DNA of 64,000 nucleotides from positions 3,722,001-3,786,000 of the forward strand of contig CM049404.1 in assembly GCA_026929865.2 (NCBI GenBank), read 5' to 3'. Below are positions 46,397 through 57,239 of the stretch, piece by piece (position 1 is the stretch's first letter; each line of letters starts with the position of its first letter). Source of the DNA: Hyperoplus lanceolatus (lineage: Eukaryota; Chordata; Actinopteri; Uranoscopiformes; Ammodytidae). The position numbers and the translations under genes are program-made. The notes under the pieces are model-generated. The model saw only the letters and a program-made list of their open reading frames with translations. It was not told the DNA's origin and made no database searches.

Positions 46397-47226
46397 TTGC
46401 TGAAGGTGAAGAAAGACAACCAATGTGACTGGAAGACAGCCCTGGATTGGGCCTTGATGGCAAAAAACTCGATGCACAATGTACATGGTTACAGCCCCTA
46501 CCAGCTAGTGTTTGGGCAGAACCCAAATTTGCCTTCAATCCTTACCGATAAGCCTCCAGCTCTGGAAACAAGTTTAAATACGTGGGTAGCCCAACACATC
46601 ACGACATTACATGCTACGAGGAGAGCGTTTACAGAAGCCGAATGCTCTGAGAGGATCCAAAGAGCCCTTCACAAAAAACTACGGCCCAATGATGACAGAT
46701 ACGAAACAGGGGACAAAGTATACTATAGGAGAGTAGACTGTAACAAGAGGAAAGGTCCAGGTGTAGTCATCGGCCAAGATGGTGTGGTGATTTTCGTCAG
46801 ACATGGGGGAACCTACATTCGAGTGCACCAGTCTAGGCTGAGAAAAGTGGATCACCCAGAGCTGGAAGAAAATAAAAAGGGAGATCAAATAATTGAAAAT
46901 GAAAAACGTCCAGTGACACCTGCAGTTGGACTCAATGATCATAACTATGACAGTGACAATGAATTACAGGAAGTGGCACCTACAAATGATGAACACCTTG
47001 ATGCTGAGGATAACACTGAACCCCCTCATGCATCAGTACAGCCTGGAGGGAGTGATCTTGATCAACCTGTCACGTCGCGGATAAACTCAACCGCGACTTG
47101 TGAAGGATTGAGGCTGAAAGCTGGACAGTTGGTTCAATACACAGACAATGAAAGTGGCCAAACCAACACTGGAACAATTCTCAGCCGGGCAGGAAAGGCC
47201 ACTGGAAAACACAAACACTGTTATAT
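46397..47226 (+). pseudogene. copia integrase C-terminal part and linker
   Basis: The segment includes the family-typical 'SPYQLVFG' after the DDE core, a basic DNA-binding segment (VYYRR, GTYIRVHQSRLRKV) and an acidic linker. The frame is cut where the foreign insertion starts. Confidence 0.8.
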
Positions 47227-48146
47227 GGCGCTTTTCCACCGCACATGTAGCTCGACTCGACTCGACTCAACTTGGTTTGGTAGCAGCACGGGTCGTTTTC
47301 CACCGCAAATAGTACCTGCTGAACGTGGGCGGGGTCGTCGTAAGGGGCTGAAAGCCTACTCCGGAGCAAAGTAGCAAAGCAGAAATTACGAGCAGTTGTT
47401 GCACTATTAACTGAACCAACCGCCAAAAACACGGATGAAAAATGTTTAAGAAATACCCCCCTTGTATCTGTTTGCTAAAAGAAGTAGAAGAATATTGCTA
47501 CGGGCCATTAAAAGGGATGGTTGTTGTCCCGATGTGTGACTCTGCCACACAGTCAGCTGTAGGGATACGTCACGTACATCCCTATGCACGTAAACACGGG
47601 CATGATAAAGTTGACTGTTTAGTGCTTGTTTCAGGATACGTGTTTTCAAATGCAAGCCGTGTCTCAGCCTGAATATTTTATTGAGGTAATCAGTTCAGTT
47701 CGAGGCTTGTAATGTAATCGCTCGCTATCATGTCTGTCCCAGCTGGCTACTATTTAGCCTAGCTGCTAGCTGCCCTACATGTCTCCTCTCGTATGTAAGT
47801 AACTTCCCCAACAACCAACACTGGGTGAGCTTAGCGAATATATGGAAAATAAATTCGGATCTGTGATGCAAATCAAATGAAAGAGAGCCAGAGAAGGCTG
47901 CACGCGGCGTAAATACACTCAAAAGTCCCGGAGAGTTGGGGAGAATAAACAACAGAATGAAGCGGGTAGTCTCTGGCCACTGATTGGCCAGAGAATAGTC
48001 TCTGGCCAATCAGTGGCCGGCCGTCTGCCGACGTCACCTTTTAGCATCGGCTCAGCTCGCTTGGACCCTAGAGCGAGGCGATACCAAAAAAGCAGCCGCT
48101 ACGTGGTACCAGGTACCAGGTACCATGAAATTGCGGTGGAAAAGCC
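47227..48146. mobile_element. TIR element inserted in the copia pol gene, with anomalous long flanking duplication
   Basis: The ends are inverted GGCGCTTTTCCACCGCA and the complement of 'tgcggtggaaaagcc'. Tandem CTCGA at the left and tandem 'ggtaccag' at the right mark the sub-termini. An inner palindrome at about 47970-48016 pairs 'gtctctggccactgattggc' with its complement. The host segment 47163-47226 is repeated at about 48143-48210 (the last 40 bases identical), so the target duplication appears to be about 60 bp. Confidence 0.7.
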
Positions 48147-48210
48147 AACACTGCGAGCAATTCGTCGAGCCGGGCAGGAAAGGCCACTGGAAAACACAAA
48201 CACTGTTATA

Positions 48211-49061
48211 TTGTGCAGTACAGTGAGCCCGAGGAAACTGAAGGCACAACAAGGTCAGTTGACTTAGGACAAATGAAAGATCTTCATGTTATTCAGTCTG
48301 AGCATGCCAAGGTATGTACTGATTACACTGAGTATGACATACTGATAGTAAATGATGATGCCTTTATACCTGCCAAACACAATGAACTCAGCAACTGGAG
48401 AAAAAAATATGTGTTTGAAGAGGTGAAAGATGAGGGTCAGAAATGCATCTCAACAAGGTGGGTGTGCACACTCAAGGAAACACCTGATGGCATTGTACCT
48501 AAAGCCAGACTAGTTGCGAGAGGCTTTGAAGAAAGAAACACACAAGACCTTCCCAAAGACTTGCCTACATGTGCTTCAGAATCTCTAAAGATGATCATGG
48601 CTGTCATATGTCAAAATAAATGGCAGCTAAACTCCATGGACATTAAAGCAGCCTTTTTACAAGGTAAAGAGTTAACCCGAAATGTCCACATTCGCCCACC
48701 CCAAGAAGCACAGAGCAAAGGAACTGTATGGAAGTTGAAAAAGTGTGTTTATGGCCTTACAGATGCCTCTTTGTACTGGTACAATAGAGTGAAAGACACT
48801 ATGCAGCAGTTGGGAGCTACTGTGTCAAAAGTTGATCCAGCAGTATTCTTCTGGCTAGATGATTCCTGTAATGTAATGGGGGTCCTTGCAGCTCATGTGG
48901 ATGACTTTATCTGGGGTGGTTCACATGCGTTCTCCACAGCTGTCATCCCCCAATTGAAAGATGCTTTTCAAGTTGGACATGAAGAACACCACAGCTTCAG
49001 CTACATTGGAATGCAGGTTCATTCCCTGAAGGATGAGATACAAGTCCAACAAAGTACATAA
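48211..49061 (+). pseudogene. copia reverse transcriptase
   Basis: Type-2 reverse transcriptase domain: STRWV, KARLVARGF, MDIKAAFLQG, KKCVYGL and the catalytic HVDD (in AAHVDDFIWGG). The frame joins the segment before the insertion if that is removed. It stops at a frameshift at about 49061. Confidence 0.85.
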
Positions 49062-49840
49062 AAAGTCTTCAACCTATTCCTGTGGACCCCACCAGAGCAA
49101 CACAGCGTGAGGCTCCTTTAACAGAAATCGAGCTTGACATGCTTAAATCAAAGATTGGCCAGATATTGTGGGTAGCAAGACAGAGCAGACCCGACATTAT
49201 GTGTGACATATCCATCTTGGCATCTAACACAAAGCATGCCACTGTCCAAACCCTGCACTGTGCAAACAAACTCATCAGAAAACTAAAATCAGAAGAGGTG
49301 ACCTTGAGGTTTCAGTACTTGGGAGAAGACTGTTCCATCAAACTAGTTGTGTTCAGTGATTCCTCAATGGGGAACCTCGCAGATGGAGGAACACAGGGTG
49401 GACATTTTATCATGCTTATGGGAGAAGATGGGAAGTGTTCACCAATATGCTGGCAGTCAAAACGCATCAGGAGAGTGGTACGGAGTACGTTAGCAGGAGA
49501 GACATTGGCACTTGCAGATGGGATTGACAGTGCAGTTTTTCTAGCTACTATCTACTCAGAGCTTACTACTGGGGACTGCACACACAGCAACTTGCCCATT
49601 GTGTGTGTAACGGATAATCATTCCCTTCTCGATGCTGTCAAGTCTACAAAATCTGTCACAGAAAAGAGACTCCGCCTCGAAATCAGCAGTATTAAGGAGC
49701 TCATGCACTCTGGAGCTGTTCAGCAGATCATGTGGTCACCTACCAAGGAACAGCTTGCTAACTGCTTGACGAAGACAGGGACTTCTGCACTAAGTCTGCT
49801 GAGGGCCCTCAGCGAAGGTGTACTGCATCTTAAAGGCTAA
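49062..49840 (+). pseudogene. copia RNase H
   Basis: The RNase H domain follows the frameshift: Asp in FSDSS, Glu in AGETLAL and Asp in VTDNHSL are the catalytic acidic residues. A typical copia C-terminus (EQLANCLTK) and a TAA stop follow. Confidence 0.85.
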
Positions 49841-50022
49841 ATGAACTTGACAATAGACTACAATCACAGAGTTTGGTCATTAAAAGTGTCATTTAATCAC
49901 ACCTGTTTAGCTGTTGTAAGTTTAAAAGATAACCTATGTTAATGTTCTATTTCTTGGAAAGTGTTTTCTTGAAATGTTCTTAGTTTTGAAAAAATGTTTT
50001 TCTTTAAAGAAAAAGGGGAGAT

Positions 50023-50184
50023 TGTTAAGTTACATGTTATCTACTGCGCGTGCGCGGCAAGCGTAGTGGCTGTTCTCTGACTGTGAATAATGGCAACGGC
50101 CATGGTTGTTCATGTGATATGCTAACGTTCAGTAAAAGTCTAAACTCGAACAACTGTCATTGTGGTTATTGGACACAATAACCA
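50023..50184 (+). repeat. 3' LTR of the copia element
   Basis: 162 bp, same core as the 5' LTR with scattered substitutions and a small indel near its 3' end. Confidence 0.9.
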
Positions 50185-50688
50185 CACCGTGGGTGATCGG
50201 GCCTTTTCTGCTGCTGCCCCTAGACTATGGAACCACCCTGACCACCTGAGGGCCCCACAGACTACAGCTCTTTTTAAACGGAACCTCAAAACACATCTCT
50301 TTAAAAGAGCATTTAGCTAAACTTTCTTTGAGGTTCCCCCTTTTTAAGCACTTTGAGATTCTTGAATATAAAGTGCATTATAAATAAAATGTATTATTAT
50401 TATTATTATTATTATGTATGTCAGACACAAGTGGCATTCGATTCAAACAACAAGTGATTTTTGATTATTATTTTTTTTTTACTTCATTACTCTTGTACCA
50501 ATATTATTCCCACTAATCTCTGTTCCAAATATGCTACTCAACTGGTAGCAAAACTTCTAAGAGGTTAAGTTGATTTGTCTTAAGGTAAACTGAAGACTTG
50601 ATTTTGCTGCTTCACAGTTTAAGCTTAACTGGCCAACAAGACAAACAACATTGTTTTTGCTTTCTGAACTTTTTGAAATGGTTTTGAT

Positions 50689-51467
50689 TAGGGCCCGACC
50701 GATATGGATTTTTGGGTGCCGATGCCGATTATTTTCTGAGAAAAATTACGATAACGTTTAAATCGGCCGATTATTATTATTTTTTTTAAATCCCATAAAT
50801 ATATATTGAAAAATTTTACTTTTTTGAACCCATAAATATATATAAATACTTGTTACTGTAGGTGTACAGGAACTTTTTGTTTATTGAAATATGCATTATC
50901 TAAAAAAAAAATAAAGTGTTACAAATATGTCTAAAGTGACATGATGCATTTTCAAACTCAGAACATTAAGCATTTTATGTAAGTGCACCCAACCCTCTGG
51001 AACTCCCTCCCTCCAAACATCAGCATCTCAGACTAAATAAACTCATTCAAAAGTCAACTCAAAACTCACTTCTTTAAGAAAGCATAATTACACCTGACTC
51101 CACGTCCACTCCAAACCTTATCTTTAATTTGGCTGTATTTTGTTTTCTTTTTCTATAAGTATGATTTTCTATATGTTTGATGTAAAGTGTCTTTGAATGA
51201 CCTCCAATAAAGCACTATATAAATTCTATATAATAACTATAGTAATATCAACTACTATTAACAGTCAAGAGATGACCAATGACTCTGCTATTGGTGTCAG
51301 GGGGAACTGTCAAGTGTGAATTAATCTAATGTATTACAACACACCTGCTGCTGCTGTTAATATGTTAATATCACTCAACATGATTGCTGGAATAAATTTT
51401 TTTTTAAAAATTGCCGATTTTCGGAGATATGCTATAATCGGCCGGCCGATATACTGGTCGGGCCCTA
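50689..51467. mobile_element. hAT element with 8-bp target duplication
   Basis: Termini TAGGGCCCGACCGATATG and the complement of 'tactggtcgggcccta' are inverted. The 8-bp duplication GTTTTGAT is exact (50681-50688, 51468-51475). Inside, about 50985-51240 is a foreign LINE 3' end ('tggaactccctccctcc', 'gtcaactcaaaactcacttc', then an AATAAAGCACTATATAAA tail). No transposase. Confidence 0.85.
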
Positions 51468-51549
51468 GTTTTGATGTTGCCGATCTTGGCTTGACATCAC
51501 AAAGGATCACAAGCTATACATAGTCATTGATTGGCTCATGATATATACA

Positions 51550-52480
51550 CACTGTGTGCACAATGATTAGGCAAGTTGTATTTTTGAGGATTAATTTTAT
51601 TATTGAACAACTACAGTGCTCTCGGTCAATCCAAAATGTTAATGAACCTAAACCTTAATGTTTACAAAAGTAAAAGTGAGGTTTTGTCTTTCTTACGAGA
51701 ATATATATATGTTTTGCTATTATTAGGCAACTATTAGTGTGCAGAATTATTATGCAACTAAATAAAAAAAAATTCCCATCTCACTTGTTTATTTTCATCT
51801 GTTAAAGTGAGAATAATAAAACAACTCAAAATTTACAAATACAAATTTCCGACATGTCAGTGACCAATATAAAATCAGTGACCAATATAGCCACCCTTCT
51901 TTTCAATAACTGTCACAAGCCTAGCCAGTAAAGGCCTTAAGGATGAAAAAATAAGGACATGACCCCCTTCTTAACCTGACTTAAACCCTATTGAGAACCT
52001 GTGGGCCCTGCTTAAAAGGGATATTTACAGTTAAGGAAATCAGTACACCTCTCGGAACAGTGTCTGGGAGGCTGTGGTTGCTGCTGCACAAAAAGTTGAT
52101 CGTCAACAGATCAAGACAGTTATTGAAAAGAAGGGTGGCTATATTGGTCACTGATTATTTTTTTTGACATGTCGGAAATTTGTATTTGTACATTTTGAGT
52201 TGTTTTATTATTCTCACTTTAACAGATGAAAATAAACAAGTGAGATGGGAAAACTTTCTTTTTTTTATTTAGTTGCATAATAATTCTGCACACTAATAGT
52301 TGCCTAATAATAGCAAAACATATATATATTCTCGTAAGAAAGACAAAACCTCACTTTTACTTTTGTAAACATTCAGGTTTAGGTTAATTAACATTTTGGA
52401 TTGACCGAGAGCACTGTAGTTGTTCAATAATAAAATTAATCCTCAAAAATACAACTTGCCTAATAATTGTGCACACAGTG
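51550..52480. mobile_element. Long-TIR mariner/Tc1-like element
   Basis: About 340-bp inverted arms (51550-51895 and 52135-52480) starting CACTGTGTGCACAAT; TA follows the right end while the left has CA. The core keeps a transposase C-terminal remnant: 'ccctattgagaacctgtggg' (51985) encodes the N-P-I-E-N-L-W motif, followed by a degenerate C-terminus. Confidence 0.8.
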
Positions 52481-52973
52481 TAGTTATATTTTTGAGAGTG
52501 ATTGAAAGCAGAAAAAGTGTCAAACGGCAAGTGCACACAGGAGTGTTTGGTATTGATGTGGCATTGATGTGGCTGCAGTGTAGCAAGATGGTCAGCCATG
52601 ATACTAGTCACAGATCTAGTGCTGTGAGTGAGTGAACATAGTGCCAAGTGTAACAAGATACGTCACACGTTTGGACTAGACTTCATTCAGTTAGAATCAG
52701 TGTGTTGATTAGAAATAAAGAAGTTGCCTTGAACCTAGAAACTAAAGGGAATTATTTGAATTCCAGGTCGCAATATAAGAAGCTACAGACATGTGGGTTT
52801 TTGTGCACTTTCACTAACATAGTAAAGTCAGGCATACTGTATGTTTCTATGTCCCTATGTTGATGGATGCAGTGTTCTAATCTAAAAAATCTGTGTCTGT
52901 TACGCTTTAAATTGCGAGAATTGCATACACGCCAATCTAATGACCCCCTGTAGAAAAACTAACTGAATATTTA

Positions 52974-53245
52974 CAGTGGTGGCCAAAATTATTTTAAAAA
53001 CTTTTAAAAATAATTGAGTTTCAGTGTTTTTTGTTGAATTGGCCATTCAAATACCCATGAACGAATGAAATATTAACAAAGTCATCATTATGCTCTATAA
53101 ACCATATAGAATAGAGCCATCATAAGGAGATTTAGGTATTTTTTTTCTTACAAAAAAAGCTACGCCTATTTCACTGTCAATGTCACACAATCATGTTCCT
53201 TTGTGCAGCAGCAACCACAGCCTCCCAGACACTCATTGTCAGGTG
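52974..53245. mobile_element. Tc1-like fragment
   Basis: CAGTGGTGGCCAAAATTATT is a Tc1-type terminus. 53200-53240 is complementary to transposase-end sequence like that at 52055-52095. No complete element can be drawn. Confidence 0.45.
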
Positions 53246-53294
53246 TGATCGTGGTTAAATTAATAGTGCTGCAAGAGTCATAGGACACAGAGTT

Positions 53295-55205
53295 GTATAT
53301 TTCTTTATTAAGGACAAATGCATTAAAACATTGTTTCATATTATAAAAACATAAAACAGATGCCACGCATACAGGTGTTAGTCGAAACTAATTTGCAACC
53401 CCTGTCCCTGATTAGGCATCTCCTAAAAAAATTCACATGAATACAAATACAGGGATCATACATAATAGACATAAAACAAACAAAAAATAAATAAAAATAA
53501 ATAAATAAAAACAATAAAAACAAGGACAATGATTAATGTGTGTATGTGAGTGTGTGTCAATGTTCACAGGGTTTATTCAGTTTCAACCATTGTTTTACTT
53601 GTGAGTTAAAAACCTTGAGCTCTGTCAATGTTTTGATTTCTGTTGGTAGTGTATTCCATAGTTTAGTGCCTATTGCTACAAAGGATGATTGTCCGAATGT
53701 GGTTTTGCGTCTGGCTGTTCTACAATTTCCGCTGGTTGCACCCCTAGTTCTAATTCTGCTGTCCAGTTTATTTATCATTTGGCAGAGTATTTCTGGAGCA
53801 AGGTTGTTCACACACTTGAACATTATCTTTAAAAATGAAAAGTTTAAAAAGCTGTCAAAACTCAGCAAATTGTGTTTCTTTAAAATTTGGCAATGGTGCC
53901 ATCTTGTAGGTTTCTGATCCATTATTTTAAGTGCCTGTTTGTATAATGATTGTATTGGTGTCATTGTTGTTTGGTTGGCTTGACCCCAAACGGTTATACA
54001 GTATGACAAATGGGAGAATATCATGGCATGCATAAATTGTTGTGCTGCCTTAAGAGGTATATATTGTCTTATAAGGCGAAAGCAATTTAAGTTGGTCTTG
54101 ACAGTCTTGCATAGCTTCTTAACATGTCTGTTAAATTTAAGTTGAGAATCTAGAACAACACCTAAGAATTTGAACTCATCTACTTGATCTATCTCTATCT
54201 CATCAATTTTTACTCTGGAATTTTCATTGGCTTTTCTTTTAATTGAAAAGCACATTGACACTGTCTTTTTATAATTTAAGGTCAAATGATTTTTTCTGAG
54301 CCACTGGGATACACCAGACATCTCCTCTGACAGAGTTTTAGCTGCCAACTGAGTCGTTTTTGCAGACACAAATACCACGGTGTCGTCTGCATACATTTGG
54401 CATCTGGCTTTTTTACAACTGTCCGGTAAATCATTAATATATAAGCTAAAAAGTAAAGGGCCTAAAATAGAACCCTGTGGAATTCCCATTGAACAAGTCT
54501 GGACAGTTGACAGGGTAGAATTAGATCTAACCCACTGCTCTCTATGTTTAAGATATGAACGGAACCAAGCAATTGCCTCATCTGAGAAATTAAATGTTTT
54601 GAGTTTATTAAGGAGAATTCCATGGTTAACGGTATCAAAGGCTTTTTTCAAATCCAAGAATACTGCCACCACTACATTCCCCTCATCTAACAACTGTTTT
54701 ATAGTTTCAGTGAGGTAGCAGTTTGCCAACTCTGTTGAGTACCTTGCTCTGAATCCAAATTGTTTGGGGTGCAGTAGATGTTTATTTTCTAAGTAATCCA
54801 CAAGTTGTTTAGCAACTGTTTTCTCAAGAACTTTTGAGAGTGCAGGCAAGATAGAAATTGGCCTATAATTAGAGACCAGGTCAGGTGAACCAGACTTGTG
54901 AATGGGAGTTATAATTGCCTTTTTCCAGGGCTCAGGAAATGTGTTGCTTCTGATGGAGCAGTTGACAACATGAGTCACTGGCACTTGAACAACAGAACTG
55001 TGTTTTTTAATAATTAAAGAATCCAATCCAAAATAATCCTTAGCCTTAGATTGCCGTAACTCCATTATAACTTTACCAATCTCACTTTGATTGACCTCTT
55101 TAATATGAAAAGAAGTCGAGAGATCTCTCTGTATATCCTCAAACTCAATTGGTCGGAAATTAGTAGTTGTGATTATTATAATTCCTATCTGCTCAATAAG
55201 TGATT
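53295..55205 (-). pseudogene. Jockey-superfamily LINE, long intact reverse-transcriptase frame
   Basis: The minus-strand frame is open from about 55205 to the stop at 53557 (502 codons from the first Met). Reverse-transcriptase motifs are present: YRPISILP, FLDLKKAFDTVNH, GIPQGSILGPLLF, catalytic YADD, LTLNYKKT and FLGVVLD. A C-terminal domain and a 3' UTR ending 'aataaagaaatatacaac' follow (to about 53295). The endonuclease half is missing, so the copy is 5'-truncated, yet the frame lacks stops and is clearly younger than the 40-kb LINE. Confidence 0.85.
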
Positions 55206-55310
55206 GGTGACATCAGGGTGTTGTCACTGAGGACACACCACCAATCGGTATACATTCAAATGCCCTAGAAGTAGCCTAGAAGCACATGTTGCTCTTTGAA
55301 CATGGCTAAA

Positions 55311-55581
55311 ATGGTAAATGGACTCCACTTATATAGCGCTTTTCCCTGGTTTTTCACAGACTCAAAGCACTTTACATTGTTTTGTACACATTCACGCAAT
55401 CACACTCACATTCATACACCGATAGCAGCAGCTACCACGCAGGGTGCAAGCTAACTATCGGGAGCAATTCGGGGTTCAATATCTTGCCCAAGGACACTTC
55501 AATATGTGGCGGGTAGGTGGGGATCGAACCTCTGACCCTGCACTCCAGAGGCGACCTCCCTGCCCACTTCGCCACTGCCGG
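55311..55581 (-). mobile_element. tRNA-derived SINE (family S1), minus strand
   Basis: On the minus strand: A box GGCGAAGTGGGCAGGGAG, B box GAGGTTCGATCCCC, a body with 'ccttgggcaagatattgaacc', and a 3' tail 'gcgctatataagtggagtcc'. Same family as 56957-57231. Confidence 0.85.
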
Positions 55582-55729
55582 TGAAGAAGGAGCTAACAAG
55601 TGAGCAGCAGGCTCAAATTAAGGCCCCTTTGGTGCTGGCTGGAGTTACAGCTGCATAGCTAAGGACTTGAGATGAAGTCAAAGCACTGTACAGTAAAGTC
55701 CACTTTAGACCGCCATGATGCCACCAATT

Positions 55730-56330
55730 CATACCAGAACCGAGAGGGGAGAGGTAAACAAAATTTCAGACAGACAACAGTGTCTTTAAGAACTGTGCGT
55801 TGGAAAGAAGGACTTGTTGGCAGAATAGCAGCAAATAAACCATTACTTTGAGAGAGAAAAATAGAGTGAAACGCCTGAAATTAGCAAAAGAACACAATAA
55901 ATGGTCAAAGGAAGATTGGTTGTAAAGTTGTGGACTGATGAGTCCAAGTTTGAGCAGTTTGGCAACCTGCGAAGAGTGTCTGTTCGACAGAGGGAGGGTG
56001 AGAGATATATAAATGAGTGTCTCTTGCCAACAGCTCAACACAAAGTGGTTAGTATTATGGTGTGGGGTGCCATTTCAGCCTCAGGAACAGGTGACCTAGT
56101 GAAAGTTGGTGGCATCATGGATAGGAAAGTATACCACAACATTCTGGTGAGGCACGGAGTACCATCTGGGAGTCGTCTTATTGGGCCTGGATTTATCTTT
56201 CAAGAGGACAATGAACCTAAACATTCTTCCAACTATTGCCTGAACAACTTGCGACAGAAGGAATTTGTTTCAATGATAACGAGGAACTATCAGTTTAAAA
56301 CGACAAGTAAGCAAGATTACTAAGATGTCT
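55730..56330 (+). pseudogene. Tc1-like transposase remnant
   Basis: 55901-56323 still reads for 140 codons: K-L-W-T-D-E-S-K-F with the first catalytic Asp, M-V-W-G-A, then Q-E-D-N-x-P-K-H-S with the second Asp. The N-terminal DNA-binding part (from about 55730) is frameshifted, the third acidic residue is lost, and no terminal repeats were found. Non-functional. Confidence 0.8.
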
Positions 56331-56956
56331 TTGATGCCAGCTGTCAAAACGAGACAATTTTGAGTTCTTGCCACTATGGATGCATTTCGCAGTGCTACCA
56401 CAAAAGTACAGAGATGCAGCCCAGCCATCCTACAATACAAATAAAAGGCCGGTCACTTTCTAAATAGCTTCACTAACTGTTTCAAATTCTCTGGAGTCTA
56501 AAATAGCCTCAGAATGGCTCAGATGGAGATTTTTTTTTCGGGGGGAAAATAAGAATAACTGCTCGATGAAAAGTATTTGCTGGATAGAAATCCTATCCCT
56601 GTCACCCACATTCCTTGGAGGGATTCCACATAATTGGGCTCTTTCTCCAGTAATTGCTACACTCTTTTCATCGTTGGCTGATAAATCGGCCTCCCCCTGT
56701 CCTCCACCTGTTCTTTGTCTTTTGCTTTCCCTCTCTTTTCTGACCTTATGACATCAAATTTGACTTCATGCCACTGGTTTTGTGTCTTTACTTCAGCCAC
56801 CTGGCAAACAACATGGCCCTCCATTGATGCATTTCTCCAAAGCCACATTCTACTAGGGCTATGGGTATTGAAGTTCAATGCTTTTTTGGCACCAACCAAA
56901 ACACCTCCATATACCATCGAGCTGAATGTCTTGTTTTTCCATACCAGGTTTTAATA

Positions 56957-57231
56957 TCTACCACTGCGAAGTGGGTAGGGAGATCGCCTCTGGATTGCTG
57001 GGTTGGAGGTTCGATCCCCAGCCTACCCGCCACATGTCGAAGTGTCCCTGGGCAAGACACTGAACCCCAAATTGCTCCTGATGGTTCAGAGAGTGCCTTG
57101 CATGGCAGCTACTGCCATCGGTGTATGAGTGTGTGTATGAATGTGAATGTGGTAAGAAATGTAAAGCGCTTTGGGGCTGAGAAAATCGGCTAGAAAGCGC
57201 TATATAGGTCAAGAGCATTTACCATTTACCA
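56957..57231 (+). mobile_element. tRNA-derived SINE (family S1), plus strand
   Basis: A box TGCGAAGTGGGTAGGGAG, B box GAGGTTCGATCCCC, body 'ctgggcaagacactgaaccc', tail 'agaaagcgctatataggtc' then 'catttaccatttacca'. Opposite orientation to its relative 1.4 kb upstream. Confidence 0.85.
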
Positions 57232-57239
57232 TCCAAAGG

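Larger units (their letters stand above)
44395..50184 (+). mobile_element. Ty1/copia LTR retrotransposon, 5.8 kb, near-complete but inactive
   Basis: Two short LTRs (44395-44551 and 50023-50184) start TGTTAAGTT and end CA. The 5-bp target duplication CACCG is exact (44390-44394, 50185-50189). A primer-binding site-like TTGGTAGCAGAGG follows the 5' LTR, similar to the initiator-Met tRNA-type site of copia elements, and a purine tract AAAAAGGGGAGA precedes the 3' LTR. Domain order is gag, protease, integrase, reverse transcriptase, RNase H, which defines copia. Frameshifts near 45475, 46385 and 49061 and an insertion at about 47227-48146 inactivate it. The LTRs differ at several positions, so it is not a very recent insertion. 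Confidence 0.92.
44085..50403 (+). pseudogene. Non-LTR retrotransposon 3' fragment, split by the copia element
   Basis: 44085-44394 encodes a decayed C-terminal LINE segment (YCNALL, IQNSAARIL, LHWLPI). It resumes at 50190 with the following codons ('gaaccaccctgaccacctga', 'ctcaaaacacatctctttaa') and a 3' tail 'aagtgcattataaataaaatg' ending in (TTA)n at about 50390-50413. The Ty1/copia element lies in between with 5-bp duplications. The type is again jockey superfamily, L2/CR1-like. Confidence 0.8.
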
